Positions 38,851 through 52,101 of a stretch of DNA of 64,000 bases are shown piece by piece (position 1 is the stretch's first letter; every line of letters starts with the position of its first letter). Under the pieces are notes generated by a model, which was given only the letters and a program-made list of their open reading frames with translations, was not told the DNA's origin and made no database searches. Source of the stretch: Sulfurivirga caldicuralii (GTDB lineage: Bacteria > Pseudomonadota > Gammaproteobacteria > Thiomicrospirales > Thiomicrospiraceae); NCBI RefSeq assembly GCF_900141795.1, contig NZ_FSRE01000002.1, positions 372,001-436,000 of the forward strand, written 5' to 3'. A program made the translations under genes and the position numbers.

Positions 38851-39009
38851 TTACGCCACACGGGCGCAGACACTGGCCTGTATGACACCTCCGCACATTC
38901 CCTGAGTGATGGCCGCACCGAGATTCCAGGCAAACTTACCGAGCGTAGTCAGTTCATCTGGAGCCAGTCCGGGGACTGAACACTGCATCAACCGCACCGA
39001 TGCGGTCAT
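38851..39009 (-). CDS. possible small peptide gene
   Basis: A 52-aa open frame (or 45 aa from the ATG at 38988) between pnp and the M16 protease. It ends LGKFAWNLGAAITQG, then MCGGVIQASVCARVA, a small-residue and glycine-rich tail with two cysteines. There is no convincing ribosome binding site, and a 9-base inverted repeat (38884-38892 and 39041-39049) flanks it. Its glycine-rich C-terminus resembles bacteriocin-like peptides, but nothing supports that. It could equally be spacer DNA. Confidence 0.3.
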   Translation of the reverse strand: MTASVRLMQCSVPGLAPDELTTLGKFAWNLGAAITQGMCGGVIQASVCARVA

Positions 39010-39082
39010 TGAGGCTGCAATCCCGCAACAGAGGATCTGTGGAGGTGTCCATGGCGTGCAAAAAGCACCCCATGGCATACGT

Positions 39083-41191
39083 TTACTTGTCTGCTTCCTT
39101 GGTGGACAGCTTCACGCGGCCCTGACGATCGATATCAATCACCTTGACGCGCACCTGCTGGCCTTCCTTGAGATAGTCACTGACATTTTCCACCCGCTCT
39201 TCAGCGATCTGGGAAATATGCACCAGCCCTTCGCGGCCCGGCATGTATTCAACGAACGCACCAAAGTCGACGATTTTCTTCACGGTGCCGTCGTAAGTAG
39301 TGCCAATTTCCGGCTCTGCTACGATCTCGTTGATGCGGCGGATGACCTCGTCGGCCGACTCCTGATCAATGGCAGCAATGGTGAGCGTACCGTCCTCCTT
39401 GATGTCGATCTGCGTGCCGGTTTCCTCAGTCAATGCCTTGATGACCGCCCCGCCCTTGCCGATCACCTCGCGGATCTTCTCCGGCTTGATCTTGAGGGTG
39501 GTGAAGCGCGGCGCGGTCGGTGCCACCTGCTCACGCGGTGCTGCAATGGTCTTGGCCATTTCGCCCAGAATGTGCAGACGCCCATCCTTGGCCTGATCCA
39601 GCGCGATCTTCATGATCTCTTGGGTAATGCCATTGATCTTGATATCCATCTGTAGCGCTGTCACGCCGCGCTCGGTACCGGCCACCTTGAAGTCCATGTC
39701 ACCCAGGTGATCCTCGTCGCCAAGGATGTCCGTCAACACGGCAAAGCGATCGCCTTCCTTGATCAGACCCATGGCAATCCCGGCAACGGGCGCCTTGATG
39801 GGCACGCCGGCATCCATCAGGGACATGCTGGTACCACACACGGTTGCCATGGAGCTGGAACCGTTGGACTCGGTAATCTCGGATACCACACGGATGGTGT
39901 ATGGGAACTCCTCTTCCGACGGCAGCACTGCAGTCACGCCGCGGCGGGCAAGCATGCCGTGGCCGATTTCACGACGGCCCGGGCTGCCCATGCGACCGGT
40001 TTCGCCCACGGAGAACGGCGGGAAGTTGTAATGGAGCATGAAACGATCCTTGTACACGCCGCCCAGCTCGTCCACCACCTTGGCATCCTGCTCGGTACCC
40101 AGCGTGGTGATGACCAGTGCCTGGGTTTCGCCACGGGTAAACAGCGCGGAACCGTGTACCTGAGGCAACAGCCCCACTTCCGTAGTAATGGGGCGAACGG
40201 TTTTGGTATCGCGCCCATCTATACGGGGTTGACCGGCCAGAATGCGGCCACGTACGATCTCCTTTTCCAGCTTCTTGAACGCGTCCAGCAGCGCCTTCTC
40301 GTCATACCCGTCCGGGTTCTCGTCGCTCTTGGCCAGAGCGTCCAGCAGTTTCTGCCTGGCAACGGCAATGGCTTCCTGACGCGCCAGCTTCTGCGGAATG
40401 GAGAAGGCCGCTTCCAGATCGGCACGCACCAGCTCGGCCACCTTCTGCTTCAATTCGGCATTTTCTTTTGGCGGCTGCCAGTCCCACTTGGGCTTGCCAT
40501 AGGCTGCGGCAAACGCTTCAATGGCCTCGATCGCCACCTGCATCTGCTGATGACCATACATGACCGCGCCCAGCATGACTTCTTCCGGCAATTCGGCTGC
40601 TTCAGACTCCACCATCAACACGGCATCCTTGGTACCGGCCACGGCCAGCTCCAGCGCGCTCTCTTCCAGATCGAATGGACTTGGGTTCAGCAGATACTGC
40701 CCGTCGCGATATCCCACGATGGCAGCACCGATCGGCCCATCGAAAGGAATGCCGGAAATGGCCAGTGCGGCCGAAGCCCCCAGCATGGCCGGCACTTCGG
40801 TGCCCACTTCAGGGTCCAGCGCCAGTACGGTAATCACGATCTGAACTTCATTCATGAATCCTTCCGGGAACAGCGGACGAAGCGGGCGGTCGATCAGGCG
40901 TGACGTCAGCGTTTCAAATTCGCTCGGGCGCCCTTCCCGCTTGAGAAAACCGCCGGGGATCTTGCCTGCAGCATAGGCCTTTTCCTGATAGTTGACGGTC
41001 AGCGGAAAGAAATCCTGCCCTTCGCGGACATCCTTCGCTGCCACTACTGTGGCCAGCACGGTGGTATCACCCATCTGCACCACAACGGCGCCGTCGGCCT
41101 GGCGCGCCATGCGACCGGTTTCCAGCTTGACGAGCAGGTCGCCATATTGAAAGGTTTGTGTCTTCGGTTCAGGTCGTGCGTAGTTATCCAT
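39083..41191 (-). CDS. pnp: polyribonucleotide nucleotidyltransferase (PNPase)
   Basis: 3'-5' phosphorolytic exoribonuclease of the degradosome. The 702 residues show two RNase PH domains (about 1-220 and 310-540), the second with [21 protein letters not shown], then a KH domain ([21 protein letters not shown] near 555-575) and an S1 domain ([17 protein letters not shown] near 625). The upstream region has a long RNase III-type hairpin as in E. coli. rpsO-pnp order is conserved. Confidence 0.98.
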   Translation of the reverse strand: MDNYARPEPKTQTFQYGDLLVKLETGRMARQADGAVVVQMGDTTVLATVVAAKDVREGQDFFPLTVNYQEKAYAAGKIPGGFLKREGRPSEFETLTSRLIDRPLRPLFPEGFMNEVQIVITVLALDPEVGTEVPAMLGASAALAISGIPFDGPIGAAIVGYRDGQYLLNPSPFDLEESALELAVAGTKDAVLMVESEAAELPEEVMLGAVMYGHQQMQVAIEAIEAFAAAYGKPKWDWQPPKENAELKQKVAELVRADLEAAFSIPQKLARQEAIAVARQKLLDALAKSDENPDGYDEKALLDAFKKLEKEIVRGRILAGQPRIDGRDTKTVRPITTEVGLLPQVHGSALFTRGETQALVITTLGTEQDAKVVDELGGVYKDRFMLHYNFPPFSVGETGRMGSPGRREIGHGMLARRGVTAVLPSEEEFPYTIRVVSEITESNGSSSMATVCGTSMSLMDAGVPIKAPVAGIAMGLIKEGDRFAVLTDILGDEDHLGDMDFKVAGTERGVTALQMDIKINGITQEIMKIALDQAKDGRLHILGEMAKTIAAPREQVAPTAPRFTTLKIKPEKIREVIGKGGAVIKALTEETGTQIDIKEDGTLTIAAIDQESADEVIRRINEIVAEPEIGTTYDGTVKKIVDFGAFVEYMPGREGLVHISQIAEERVENVSDYLKEGQQVRVKVIDIDRQGRVKLSTKEADK

Positions 41192-41227
41192 GGTGTTCCT
41201 TTATGCTACGTTTACTTGCCAGAATGT

Positions 41228-41298
41228 CAGCGAGGCAAAACCTGAATCCCGTAACCGTGCGTACACAGCTGCGGGATTCAGGCTGGTTCGGCCTCGCA
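41228..41298 (-). promoter_or_regulatory. pnp leader hairpin (RNase III-type)
   Basis: In the pnp 5' leader, GCGAGGC (41230-41236) and CCTGAATCCCG (41241-41251) pair with CGGGATTCAGG (41272-41282) and GCCTCGC. The result is a long, slightly interrupted stem with a loop of about 20 bases. In E. coli a similar stem is cut by RNase III to allow PNPase autoregulation. The function here is inferred. Confidence 0.7.
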
Positions 41299-41310
41299 CT
41301 AATTGTTGGG

Positions 41311-41333
41311 ATTATACCTGCAAACATTGCAGG
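41311..41333 (-). promoter_or_regulatory. pnp promoter -10 box with adjacent palindrome
   Basis: Perfect TATAAT on the minus strand (41311-41316). The 17 bases just upstream are the perfect dyad CCTGCAA-tgt-TTGCAGG, lying in the usual spacer. No clear -35 exists. The dyad may be a regulator site. Confidence 0.5.
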
Positions 41334-41356
41334 CTCCACAGCCAGCGTACGGATAC

Positions 41357-41386
41357 AAAAAGCCCCGCTCAATAGCGGGGCTTTTT
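41357..41386 (-). terminator. terminator after rpsO
   Basis: Stem AAAAAGCCCCGCT/AGCGGGGCTTTTT with a 4-base loop, 22 bases beyond the rpsO stop. Confidence 0.9.
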
Positions 41387-41407
41387 CGATCGCTGAACAG
41401 CGCTGGA

Positions 41408-41674
41408 TTACTTGCGCAGACCCAGTCGCTTGATCAGATTGAAGTAGCGATCAGCATCCTTGCGGTGCAGGTAGTCCAGCAGCTTGCGACGACGCGCAAC
41501 CAGCTTCAGCAGACCGGTACGGGAATGCTTGTCCTTCTTGTGGGTCTTGAAGTGGTCAGTCAGGTACTTGATGCGTGCGGTCAGCAGAGCAACCTGCACT
41601 TCGGGGGAACCGGTGTCACCTTCGTGGGTGGCGTATTCGGCAACGATTTTTGCCTTGTCTTCTGCAGTCAGCAT
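41408..41674 (-). CDS. rpsO: 30S ribosomal protein S15
   Basis: 16S rRNA-binding protein of 88 aa (E. coli 89), with [17 protein letters not shown] and [16 protein letters not shown]. It is preceded by TTGCCT-17-TATAAT and followed by a terminator, so it has its own transcript before pnp. A good AAGGAGAAT site lies upstream of the ATG. Confidence 0.98.
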   Translation of the reverse strand: MLTAEDKAKIVAEYATHEGDTGSPEVQVALLTARIKYLTDHFKTHKKDKHSRTGLLKLVARRRKLLDYLHRKDADRYFNLIKRLGLRK

Positions 41675-41755
41675 AATGCATTCTCCTTGAATCGGTTGTC
41701 ATCAACACGCCCTGACCGCCAACCGATAGCAGTAAGGGTGAAAACCAAAAAAATA

Positions 41756-41776
41756 ATTATAGGGTGGAATATTCTT

Positions 41777-41784
<8 letters not shown>
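41756..41784 (-). promoter_or_regulatory. rpsO promoter
   Basis: TTGCCT, 17-base spacer, TATAAT on the minus strand, overlapping the end of darP. The leader to the rpsO ATG is about 80 bases, long enough for S15 autoregulation. Confidence 0.75.
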
Positions 41785-45153
<3,369 letters not shown>

Positions 45154-45157
<4 letters not shown>

Positions 45158-48100
45158 GAGGCCTCTTCTCCAATCATTTCCATGGCAGCATCAAGATCCA
45201 CGGACACCACGCGCGATACGCCCGGTTCATTCATGGTGACACCCAGCAGCTGCTCTGCCATCTGCATGGTGGTTTTATTGTGCGTAATTAAAATGAATTG
45301 TAATCGCTTTGCCATTCCCTTGACCAGCTCGCAGAAACGCAACACATTGGCATCGTCCAGCGGCGCATCCACCTCATCGAGCACACAGAAGGGCGCAGGC
45401 TGCATTTCGAAGAAGGCAAAAATCAGTGCCAGGGCCGTGAGCGTCTTTTCCCCGCCGGAGAGCATCTGAATGCGTGTATTGCGCTTGCCAGGCGGACGCG
45501 CCATCACCAGCAGCCCCCCTTCCAGCGGATCCGCATCGGGATCCACCCAGACCAGATCGGCTTCACCGCCTCGAAACATGCGCGGAAACATCGCCTGAAA
45601 ACGCGTGCGTGCCTCGCGCCAGGTCTCGCGCAGGCGCTTGCGCGAGTCCCGGTCAATCGTGCGGATGCTGGCTTCCAGCTGCTCCACGGCTGCCTCCACA
45701 TCCGCCTTCTGTGCCTGCAGATCCTCTATCTTTTTCTGCAGGGTTTCCCAGGCACTCACTGCCGTCATGTTTACCGGGCCCAACTGTGCCAGTTCCCGCT
45801 TGACCTGCTTGAGCTGTCGCTCGGCATCCGCCAAATCCACAGGTTCCTGCAAAGCAAGCTGTCGCAACTGGGCAGGTGACAGCCCCGCTTCCTCCTGTGC
45901 ACTCTGTGCCAGCGCCTGCAGCTGCTGCTGCGCCTGCGCAATGGCCACTTCCAGCTTGGCCAGCGTCTGCTCCACACGGTTGCGTGCCTGCTCCGCCTCG
46001 TGACGCTGCTGATGCAGGGCCTCTACCTGCTTCTGGGCTGCCTGCAGCTCCGATTCGGCCTGCGCCAGCAACGTCCTGGCCTTATCACGCGCCTGAAACG
46101 CCTCATCAACCGATGGCGGCGACGTTTGCAGCAATTGTTCAAGATCAGCAGCGGCCTGCTCCAGCATGCCGTTGATTTCATGGGCACGGGTCTGCAGCTG
46201 ATCCCGCTCAGCCGACAGACGGGCCTCATCCACGGCCAACTGTTGTTCGCGCTGCATCAGGGCGGCCTGTTTCGATGTCAGCGCTTCGAGCTGCTGACGC
46301 ACCGTGCGCAAATGCTGTCGTTGCTGCAACGCGGCGGTCTCGGCCTCCCGCCATTGAGCCTGCAACCCTGCCTTCTCCGCCTCGAGTTGCTGACACTGTT
46401 CATTCACTTCCAGCAGCTGCGGCGCCAGCTTATCCAGTTGCTGGACAATGTCGGCCAACTGACGGTTAAGTTCAACCCGCTGCTGCTGATACCGGGCTTC
46501 TGCTTCCCGCGCCTGCAGCAGCTGCTTCTGCACCTGTTGCAGGCCGCGCTGAGTGGCTTCACGCGCCTGATGAGCCGCACGCAGTGCCTGTTCCATTTCG
46601 GCTCGCTCAGCCTGCAGGTGCTGGAGGGTTTCTTCAGCGTCCGACAGCTTGGGCCGTAACGTATCAAGTTCGCTTTGAAGTGTTTCAATGCGGCGCTGGC
46701 GTGCCAAAGCCCCTTCCCCGCTCCCTGCAACGGGCAAAATGCGTTCAAAGCGGCGATACAGCACCCCAGCAGGGCTCAATACGGACTCGTGTTCGGCGAG
46801 GCTTTCCAAAAAGTCGGGGACCCCCTCCTTTTCCGTCAGCCGAACAAACTGCGCCTGCCGCAGGATAGGCCAGGGTGCCTGCAGAATCTGGTGCAATCGG
46901 GGGACGCCATCATCTATCAATACCGCAGGCGCATCAATCCCCACCCAAGGCGCGTCTGGAAGGTGTTCCGACCATGCCTCGACAATGCGCCCCTTTACCA
47001 GCCGGTTGCCCAACCAGCGCTCAACGGCCTGCTGCCACGCGGGGTCCGTGACGTGCACCAACTCCACCAGGGGCTTGCCCACACTCGTTTCGGCCTCGCC
47101 ACCATCTTCCAGCAGACTGGCCTGCACAGCTTGCAGGCCGGCCAGCTCCGCTTCGCTTCGCTGCACGGCATCGCGCTTTTCCAGTACAGCGGCTTCCTGA
47201 TAGCTGAGCTGCCCTCGCAGTCTCTCAAGCGTATCCTGCAAGCGCTCGATTTCATAGGCCTGCGCCTCAATCGTTGCTTCCTGTTGCGCGACCGCCTCCT
47301 CCAGTGGCGCCGTTTCGGGGGGGGCTGTCAGGGATGTCAAGCGCTGCTGCAAGGCATCCCGCTGCTGCTGCAAACGGGCCTGTTCCCGTTGCAGACGCTC
47401 ATGTTCTGCCTGCGCCGTGCGTAATCGCTGTTTGATGCCATCCAGCTGCCAGTGCAACTGCCGCTCATCGCGCTCAGCGGCCTGAACGGCTTCAGTGAGC
47501 ATCCTGACCCGTTCTTTCAGTGCAGCCTGCTCGGGTGCCAGCGCCGCCTTTTCCCTGTTGAGCTGGGCACGCACAGCTTCCATTTCATCGAGCTGTGCCT
47601 CAAGCGCCGAACGCCGTGCTTCCAGCGTCTGCAGACGCTGCATCAGCTCGGTTCGCTGCTGTGTCAACTGTTCCTTGCGCCGTTCCCACTGAGCGGCCTG
47701 CGCCTGGGTAAGATCACAGGCCTTGTCCAGCCGGTGCCACTGCGCACGGGCATTGGCGACGGCTTCGCTCACCTGGGGCAACTGCTGCTGTTTCAGCACA
47801 AGATCCTTTTCAACCGTCTCCACCGCCTGCTGCGCCCGCACGAAGGCTGCCTGCTGTGCCTGCAGAGCGGCCTCGTCCTGCTGCAGGCGCTGCATCAGCT
47901 TTGCATAGCGACCGCGAAATACCGTGCGGGTCAGGTTTTCGAGGGCTTCGCTCAGCTGCTGATGACGCCGTGCCGTCTCGCACTGGGCTGCAAGCGCCTC
48001 GGCCTGTTCCTGCCAGGTGGTGAGCTGGATGGTGAGCTGGGCGAGGTTTTCCCGCGTGGCTTCCAGGCGGTTGAGGGTTTCACGGCGGCGCTGACGGTAG

Positions 48101-48615
48101 TGGCCAATGCCAGCCAGTTCCTCCAGCATCTGCCGCAACTGCTCGGGGCGGGATTCGATAATGCGATTGATACTGCCCTGACCGATCAGCGCATAGCTGC
48201 GCGGCCCGAGGCCCGTGCCATCGAACAGCGCCTGTATATCACGGCGGCGACAGCGCTGCTGATTGAGCAGAAAGTGAGAACCCTGCTCGCGATGGTGCAC
48301 ACGCTTGACAGAGAGGGCCTCGTAGCGATTCCATGGACCCTTGAGACCATGATCGCTGTTATCGAACACCAGCTCCACGCTGCACTGGCTGACAGGCTTG
48401 CGACGATCGGTGCCGTTGAACAGGACGTCGTTGAGTTCGCCGCCACGCAGCTCCTTGGCAGCACTTTCGCCCATGACCCAGCGTATGGCATCCAGTGTGT
48501 TGGACTTGCCACAGCCGTTGGGACCGACAATACAGACGATATTGCCAGGAAAGTCGAGGCGTGTAGGCTCTGCAAAGGATTTGAAGCCAGCCAGCTTGAT
48601 ATACTTCAGGCGCAT
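45154..48615 (-). CDS. smc: chromosome segregation protein SMC
   Basis: ATPase that organises chromosomes with ScpA and ScpB, whose genes lie at 57.7-59 kb. The 1153 residues have Walker A GPNGCGKSNTLD at about 32-40, long coiled coils (about 170-500 and 660-990), a hinge between, and the C-terminal LSGGEKTLTALAL signature and Walker B FCVLDEVDAPLDD. The G-rich repeat adds EGVPDF at residues 597-602, in or next to the hinge. Presence of smc-scpAB rather than mukBEF fits non-enteric Gammaproteobacteria. Confidence 0.97.
46808..46825 (-). repeat. G-rich short interspersed repeat, copy 5 (inside smc)
   Basis: GGGGGTCCCCGACTTTTT on the minus strand, in frame in smc and read as GVPDF, the same frame as in yejE. 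Confidence 0.75.
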
Positions 48616-48650
48616 AACGACGACGGTTCGAGATGATGAGGCATCATAGC

Positions 48651-49886
48651 ATGAGCGACGGCTGGATTCTGGGGCTGGATCTCGGCACCTCAGGGCTGCG
48701 GGGTGTGATCACGGATGAAACGGGAGAGATCCATGCGGAAGCCGCTGCCCCCCTGACGGATCAGTCGCCCACAACCTGGTCGGCCGCGCTCAGCGGCGTG
48801 CTCCTTGAGCTCAAACCTCATCTGTCCAGGGTACATCACATTATTGCCGATGCCACCTCTTCCACGGTGATGCTATGGGACAACGGAGTCAGCTCACCCG
48901 TATTGATGTATGACGATGGCCGCGCCACACAGGAATATGCAGCCATACGTGACCAACTGCCCGCAGACAGCGCCGCCCATGGTGCGACCAGTACGCTCAG
49001 CAAGGTCCTGTGGCTGCGCAATCACTGCCCGGTTTCATCAGGTACCCGCATCGCCCATCAGGTCGACTGGCTTAACGCCCAGTTTCTGGGGTTTCCACCG
49101 CCAACCGACTGGAACAACGCCCTGAAATTGGGCTATGACCCGATACGGGAACAGTGGCCTGACGTCATTGAACAACTACTGTCGCCTCTGTCCCCGCCGA
49201 AGGTCGTGCCATCGGGAACCCCACTGGGCTCGGTGCAGGAGGCTGTGCAGGATACCTGGGGATTTCCCCACCAATGCACGGTCCACGCCGGCACCACCGA
49301 CAGCATTGCCGGTTTTCTGGCAGCGGGCGCCCAGGCGCTTGGCGATGCCGTCTCCAGTCTGGGAACCACCCTGGCGCTGAAAATCGTCAGCGAACGCCCC
49401 ATCTTTTCGCCGTCTCACGGCATATACAGCCATCGGCTGGGTCGCCGTTGGCTTGCCGGCGGCGCGTCAAACGTGGGCGGCGGCAGCCTGCTGGAAATGT
49501 TTTCACTGGAGCAGGTGCGTGCATTAAGCAAGCGACAACCGGGACCCAAAAGGGGCATTGCCTGTTATCCATTGCGTGGCGTCGGGGAACGCTTTCCCGA
49601 AGCCGATGCGAAAAAGGCGGGACTCTGGCCGGATAAACACCTGCCGGAAGCGGTTCGCTTTCAGGCGATTGTGGAGGCATTAGTCGCCATCGAAAAGAAA
49701 GGCTATGAACGCCTGCACGCGCTGGGCGCCCCCGCGCCGCAGAGGATTTTCTGTGTCGGTGGCGGATGCCGAAATGCAATGTGGCAGCGTCTCCGTAGCG
49801 CACAGCTGCCACATGTTGTCGCGCAGACGGTCGAACGACCGCCTGCCTGGGGGGTTACCCGACTGCTCGCTGATGAAGGTCCTTGA
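48651..49886 (+). CDS. FGGY-family sugar kinase, ribulokinase-like
   Basis: ATP-dependent sugar kinase of 411 aa, shorter than xylulokinase (about 480-500). The ATP-binding phosphate-1 motif is ILGLDLGTSGLRGVITD near residue 6-22, and the C-terminal half has HAGTTDSIAGFLAAG and VGGGCRNAMW. It resembles the small kinases of cyanobacteria and plants that act on D-ribulose, but the substrate is inferred. It starts at the ATG at 48651, 36 bases from the divergent smc. Its end overlaps cbbY by 32 bases, tail to tail. Confidence 0.8.
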   Translation: MSDGWILGLDLGTSGLRGVITDETGEIHAEAAAPLTDQSPTTWSAALSGVLLELKPHLSRVHHIIADATSSTVMLWDNGVSSPVLMYDDGRATQEYAAIRDQLPADSAAHGATSTLSKVLWLRNHCPVSSGTRIAHQVDWLNAQFLGFPPPTDWNNALKLGYDPIREQWPDVIEQLLSPLSPPKVVPSGTPLGSVQEAVQDTWGFPHQCTVHAGTTDSIAGFLAAGAQALGDAVSSLGTTLALKIVSERPIFSPSHGIYSHRLGRRWLAGGASNVGGGSLLEMFSLEQVRALSKRQPGPKRGIACYPLRGVGERFPEADAKKAGLWPDKHLPEAVRFQAIVEALVAIEKKGYERLHALGAPAPQRIFCVGGGCRNAMWQRLRSAQLPHVVAQTVERPPAWGVTRLLADEGP

Positions 49887-50622
49887 GCAGATCCACGGTA
49901 ACATAGGTGTGGTCACCGGCATCCCCAGCCAGCACGGTAAACGGCTGATCCGGCTCACCGAGATGATCCAATACCAGCGCGGCATCGCTGAAGTCATGCT
50001 CGCGGGTGTAGTCGTTAATGGTGACCAGCGTGGCCAGGTTCGCAGCAGAGGATGAGCGAATGCCATTCTCGGAATCCTCAAACGCCAGGCACTGCTCGGG
50101 CGCCACGGCCATCTGTTCCATTGCCCAGGTGTAGATATCGGGTGCCGGTTTCTTGGCCGGCACGATATCGCCCGCTGCGATCACCTCAAACCATTCGATG
50201 CTTTCCGAACCCAGGGTATTTTCGAGCAGAGCGGTCACGTTTTCCGGCGTAGTGGTGGTGGCGATCGCCAGGCGCAGGCCGGCCTCGCGGGCCTCGTTGA
50301 TCAGACGCTCCACGCCCGGACGCAAGGGAATGCGCCCCTCGCCCAGCAGACGCGTGTAATGGGCGGTCTTGGCGGCATGCAGGCCCTTGACGAAATCATC
50401 GAAATTCTCCGGCTTTTCAAAATCCGTATTGAACTGATCCAGATAGTACTTGATGCGTTCCTTGCCGCCGGTCACCGCCAACAGTTCACCATAAAGCTCT
50501 TCGTCCCAGTGCCAGTCCAGGCCTGCTTCCTCGAATGCCAGATTAAAGGCAACACGGTGCCCGTCCTTTTCGGTATCGGCCAGAGTACCATCCACGTCAA
50601 ACAGCAATGCTTCCAGTGCCAT
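49855..50622 (-). CDS. cbbY: CbbY-like HAD phosphatase
   Basis: HAD-family sugar phosphatase, 255 aa. Catalytic aspartates D9 and D11 are in FDVDGTLADTEKDGHR; motif II is IATTTTPEN near 115, and motif III/IV PAKKPAPDIY and FEDSENGIRSS near 160-190. In autotrophs CbbY dephosphorylates xylulose 1,5-bisphosphate, a RuBisCO inhibitor; that role is inferred here. The ATG at 50622 follows a GGAG. Its 3' end overlaps the kinase gene by 32 bases on the other strand. Confidence 0.85.
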   Translation of the reverse strand: MALEALLFDVDGTLADTEKDGHRVAFNLAFEEAGLDWHWDEELYGELLAVTGGKERIKYYLDQFNTDFEKPENFDDFVKGLHAAKTAHYTRLLGEGRIPLRPGVERLINEAREAGLRLAIATTTTPENVTALLENTLGSESIEWFEVIAAGDIVPAKKPAPDIYTWAMEQMAVAPEQCLAFEDSENGIRSSSAANLATLVTINDYTREHDFSDAALVLDHLGEPDQPFTVLAGDAGDHTYVTVDLLKDLHQRAVG

Positions 50623-50691
50623 GTAATTTCTCCATGTTTCAATCGAATGGCGCAAATCCTACCACAGCCCTCGTAAATGTCCATCACTTAC

Positions 50692-50725
50692 CCTGCTTGC
50701 GCAAGCAGGATTAAATTGGTATAAA
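50692..50725 (+). promoter_or_regulatory. dksA promoter with a palindrome over the -35
   Basis: TTGCGC (50697-50702), 17-base spacer, TATAAA (50720-50725). The -35 lies in the perfect 18-base palindrome CCTGCTTGCGCAAGCAGG (50692-50709). The dksA ATG is 37 bases downstream, preceded by AGAGGA. Confidence 0.7.
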
Positions 50726-50762
50726 GCACCATTGCGCTGGATCATAATCAGAGGACACAAAC

Positions 50763-51203
50763 ATGCCAGGATTTGAAGACAAGGACTTTCAGTTCATCGA
50801 AGACTATCCCAAATATGTGCCGGAACCGGGCGAAGAGTACATGAGCCCGCGCATGCTGGAGCACTTCCGCAACAAGCTGCTGGCATGGAAGGAGCAGATT
50901 CTGCGCGAGGCGGAAGAAACGGTCGAGCACCTGAAATCCGACAGCGAAGCGCCCGCCGATCCGAATGACCGCGCCACGCTGGAAGAAGAGTTCGCCATCG
51001 AACTGCGCACCCGCGACCGCGAACGCAAGCTGCTGGCCAAGATCGAAGCCAGCCTGAAGGATATCGAAAACGGCGAATACGGCTACTGCAAGATGACCGG
51101 AGAAGAAATCGGCCTTGAGCGTCTGGAAGCCCGCCCCACCGCCACCATGACCGTGGAAGCCAAGCGCAAGCAGGAAATGCGTGAAAAGCAAGGCATCGCC
51201 TGA
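50763..51203 (+). CDS. dksA: RNA polymerase-binding transcription factor DksA, single-cysteine form
   Basis: Binds the RNA polymerase secondary channel and, with ppGpp, represses rRNA and activates amino acid promoters. The 146 residues have a coiled coil (about 30-105) whose tip ADPNDRA keeps the key D69 and A71 (E. coli D74 and A76). The globular end has only C109; the other three zinc ligands are T112, T130 and A133. This single-cysteine pattern is known from alphaproteobacterial DksA and related DksA2 proteins, which do not need zinc. It is followed by gluQ, the canonical neighbour. Confidence 0.95.
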   Translation: MPGFEDKDFQFIEDYPKYVPEPGEEYMSPRMLEHFRNKLLAWKEQILREAEETVEHLKSDSEAPADPNDRATLEEEFAIELRTRDRERKLLAKIEASLKDIENGEYGYCKMTGEEIGLERLEARPTATMTVEAKRKQEMREKQGIA

Positions 51204-52101
51204 TACCTCTTTTTATCGGGGGCGCTTTGCCCCCTCTCCTAACGGGCCGCTGCATTTCGGCTCACTTATCGCCGCCACCGCCTCCTTTCTCGACGCCCTT
51301 GTACACAATGGCGAATGGTGGCTGCGCATCGATGACATCGACCCCCCCCGTGTCGTCCCCGGCGCCACCGACAGCATTCTTGACACGCTGGGAACCTATG
51401 GCTTTGCCTGGGAAGGCGTAGTGTATCAATCGCAACGCCATGATCTGTATGCTGCCCACTTCGACGCCCTGCAGCGATCGGGATACATCTACCCCTGCAC
51501 CTGCAGCCGCAAGATGGTGTTTGCCCGTCATCCACGTGGACTCTATAGCGGTCACTGCCGCCTGAATCCTCCGCAGGCCTTTGACAAGCCCCCTGCCTGG
51601 CGCCTGCAGGGTGTGCGGGAACAGGACGCCTTCGATGATCTGATTCAAGGTCATCAGACCTGTGATTGCCCCGGCGAAGTCGGCGAGTTTGTGATCAAAC
51701 GCGCCGATGGCATCTGGGGCTACCATTTCGTCTGCGCGGTGGACGAAGCTGACATGGGCATCACTCACGTCATCCGCGGCGCCGATCTGCTGCGCAGCAG
51801 TTTTGCGCAGCGGCAGGTTCTGTTTGCGCTCGAGCGACCCTCTCCACACTATGGCCACCATCCCGTAATTACGACACCCGAAGGGATCAAGTTTTCCAAG
51901 CGGGCGCGCAGCCGCGCACTGCCATTAAAGGCGCCCTCACCCGTTTTAGCCTGCGTCTTCAGGCATTTGGGATTGGATGTTCCCAAAGAACTTGAAAATG
52001 AAACCGTCTCCACACTTTGGGAATGGGGCAAAGCCCACTATAATCGCCAGCTGATTCCTCAACAGCAGGCCATACCCGCCCATGACTGCGCACCTCGATG
52101 A
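51181..52101 (+). CDS. gluQ: glutamyl-Q tRNA(Asp) synthetase
   Basis: Truncated glutamyl-tRNA synthetase paralog that attaches glutamate to queuosine in tRNA(Asp). The 306 residues have the class I HIGH-like motif PLHFGSLIAA at about 23-32 and the KMSKS-like KFSKRARS near 238, with zinc-type cysteines CTCSRK near 104. Only the catalytic core is present, with no anticodon-binding domain. The start is GTG at 51181, inside dksA, since no start codon lies between the dksA stop and the first motif; AGGA precedes it. Confidence 0.93.
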   Translation: MKSKASPDTSFYRGRFAPSPNGPLHFGSLIAATASFLDALVHNGEWWLRIDDIDPPRVVPGATDSILDTLGTYGFAWEGVVYQSQRHDLYAAHFDALQRSGYIYPCTCSRKMVFARHPRGLYSGHCRLNPPQAFDKPPAWRLQGVREQDAFDDLIQGHQTCDCPGEVGEFVIKRADGIWGYHFVCAVDEADMGITHVIRGADLLRSSFAQRQVLFALERPSPHYGHHPVITTPEGIKFSKRARSRALPLKAPSPVLACVFRHLGLDVPKELENETVSTLWEWGKAHYNRQLIPQQQAIPAHDCAPR

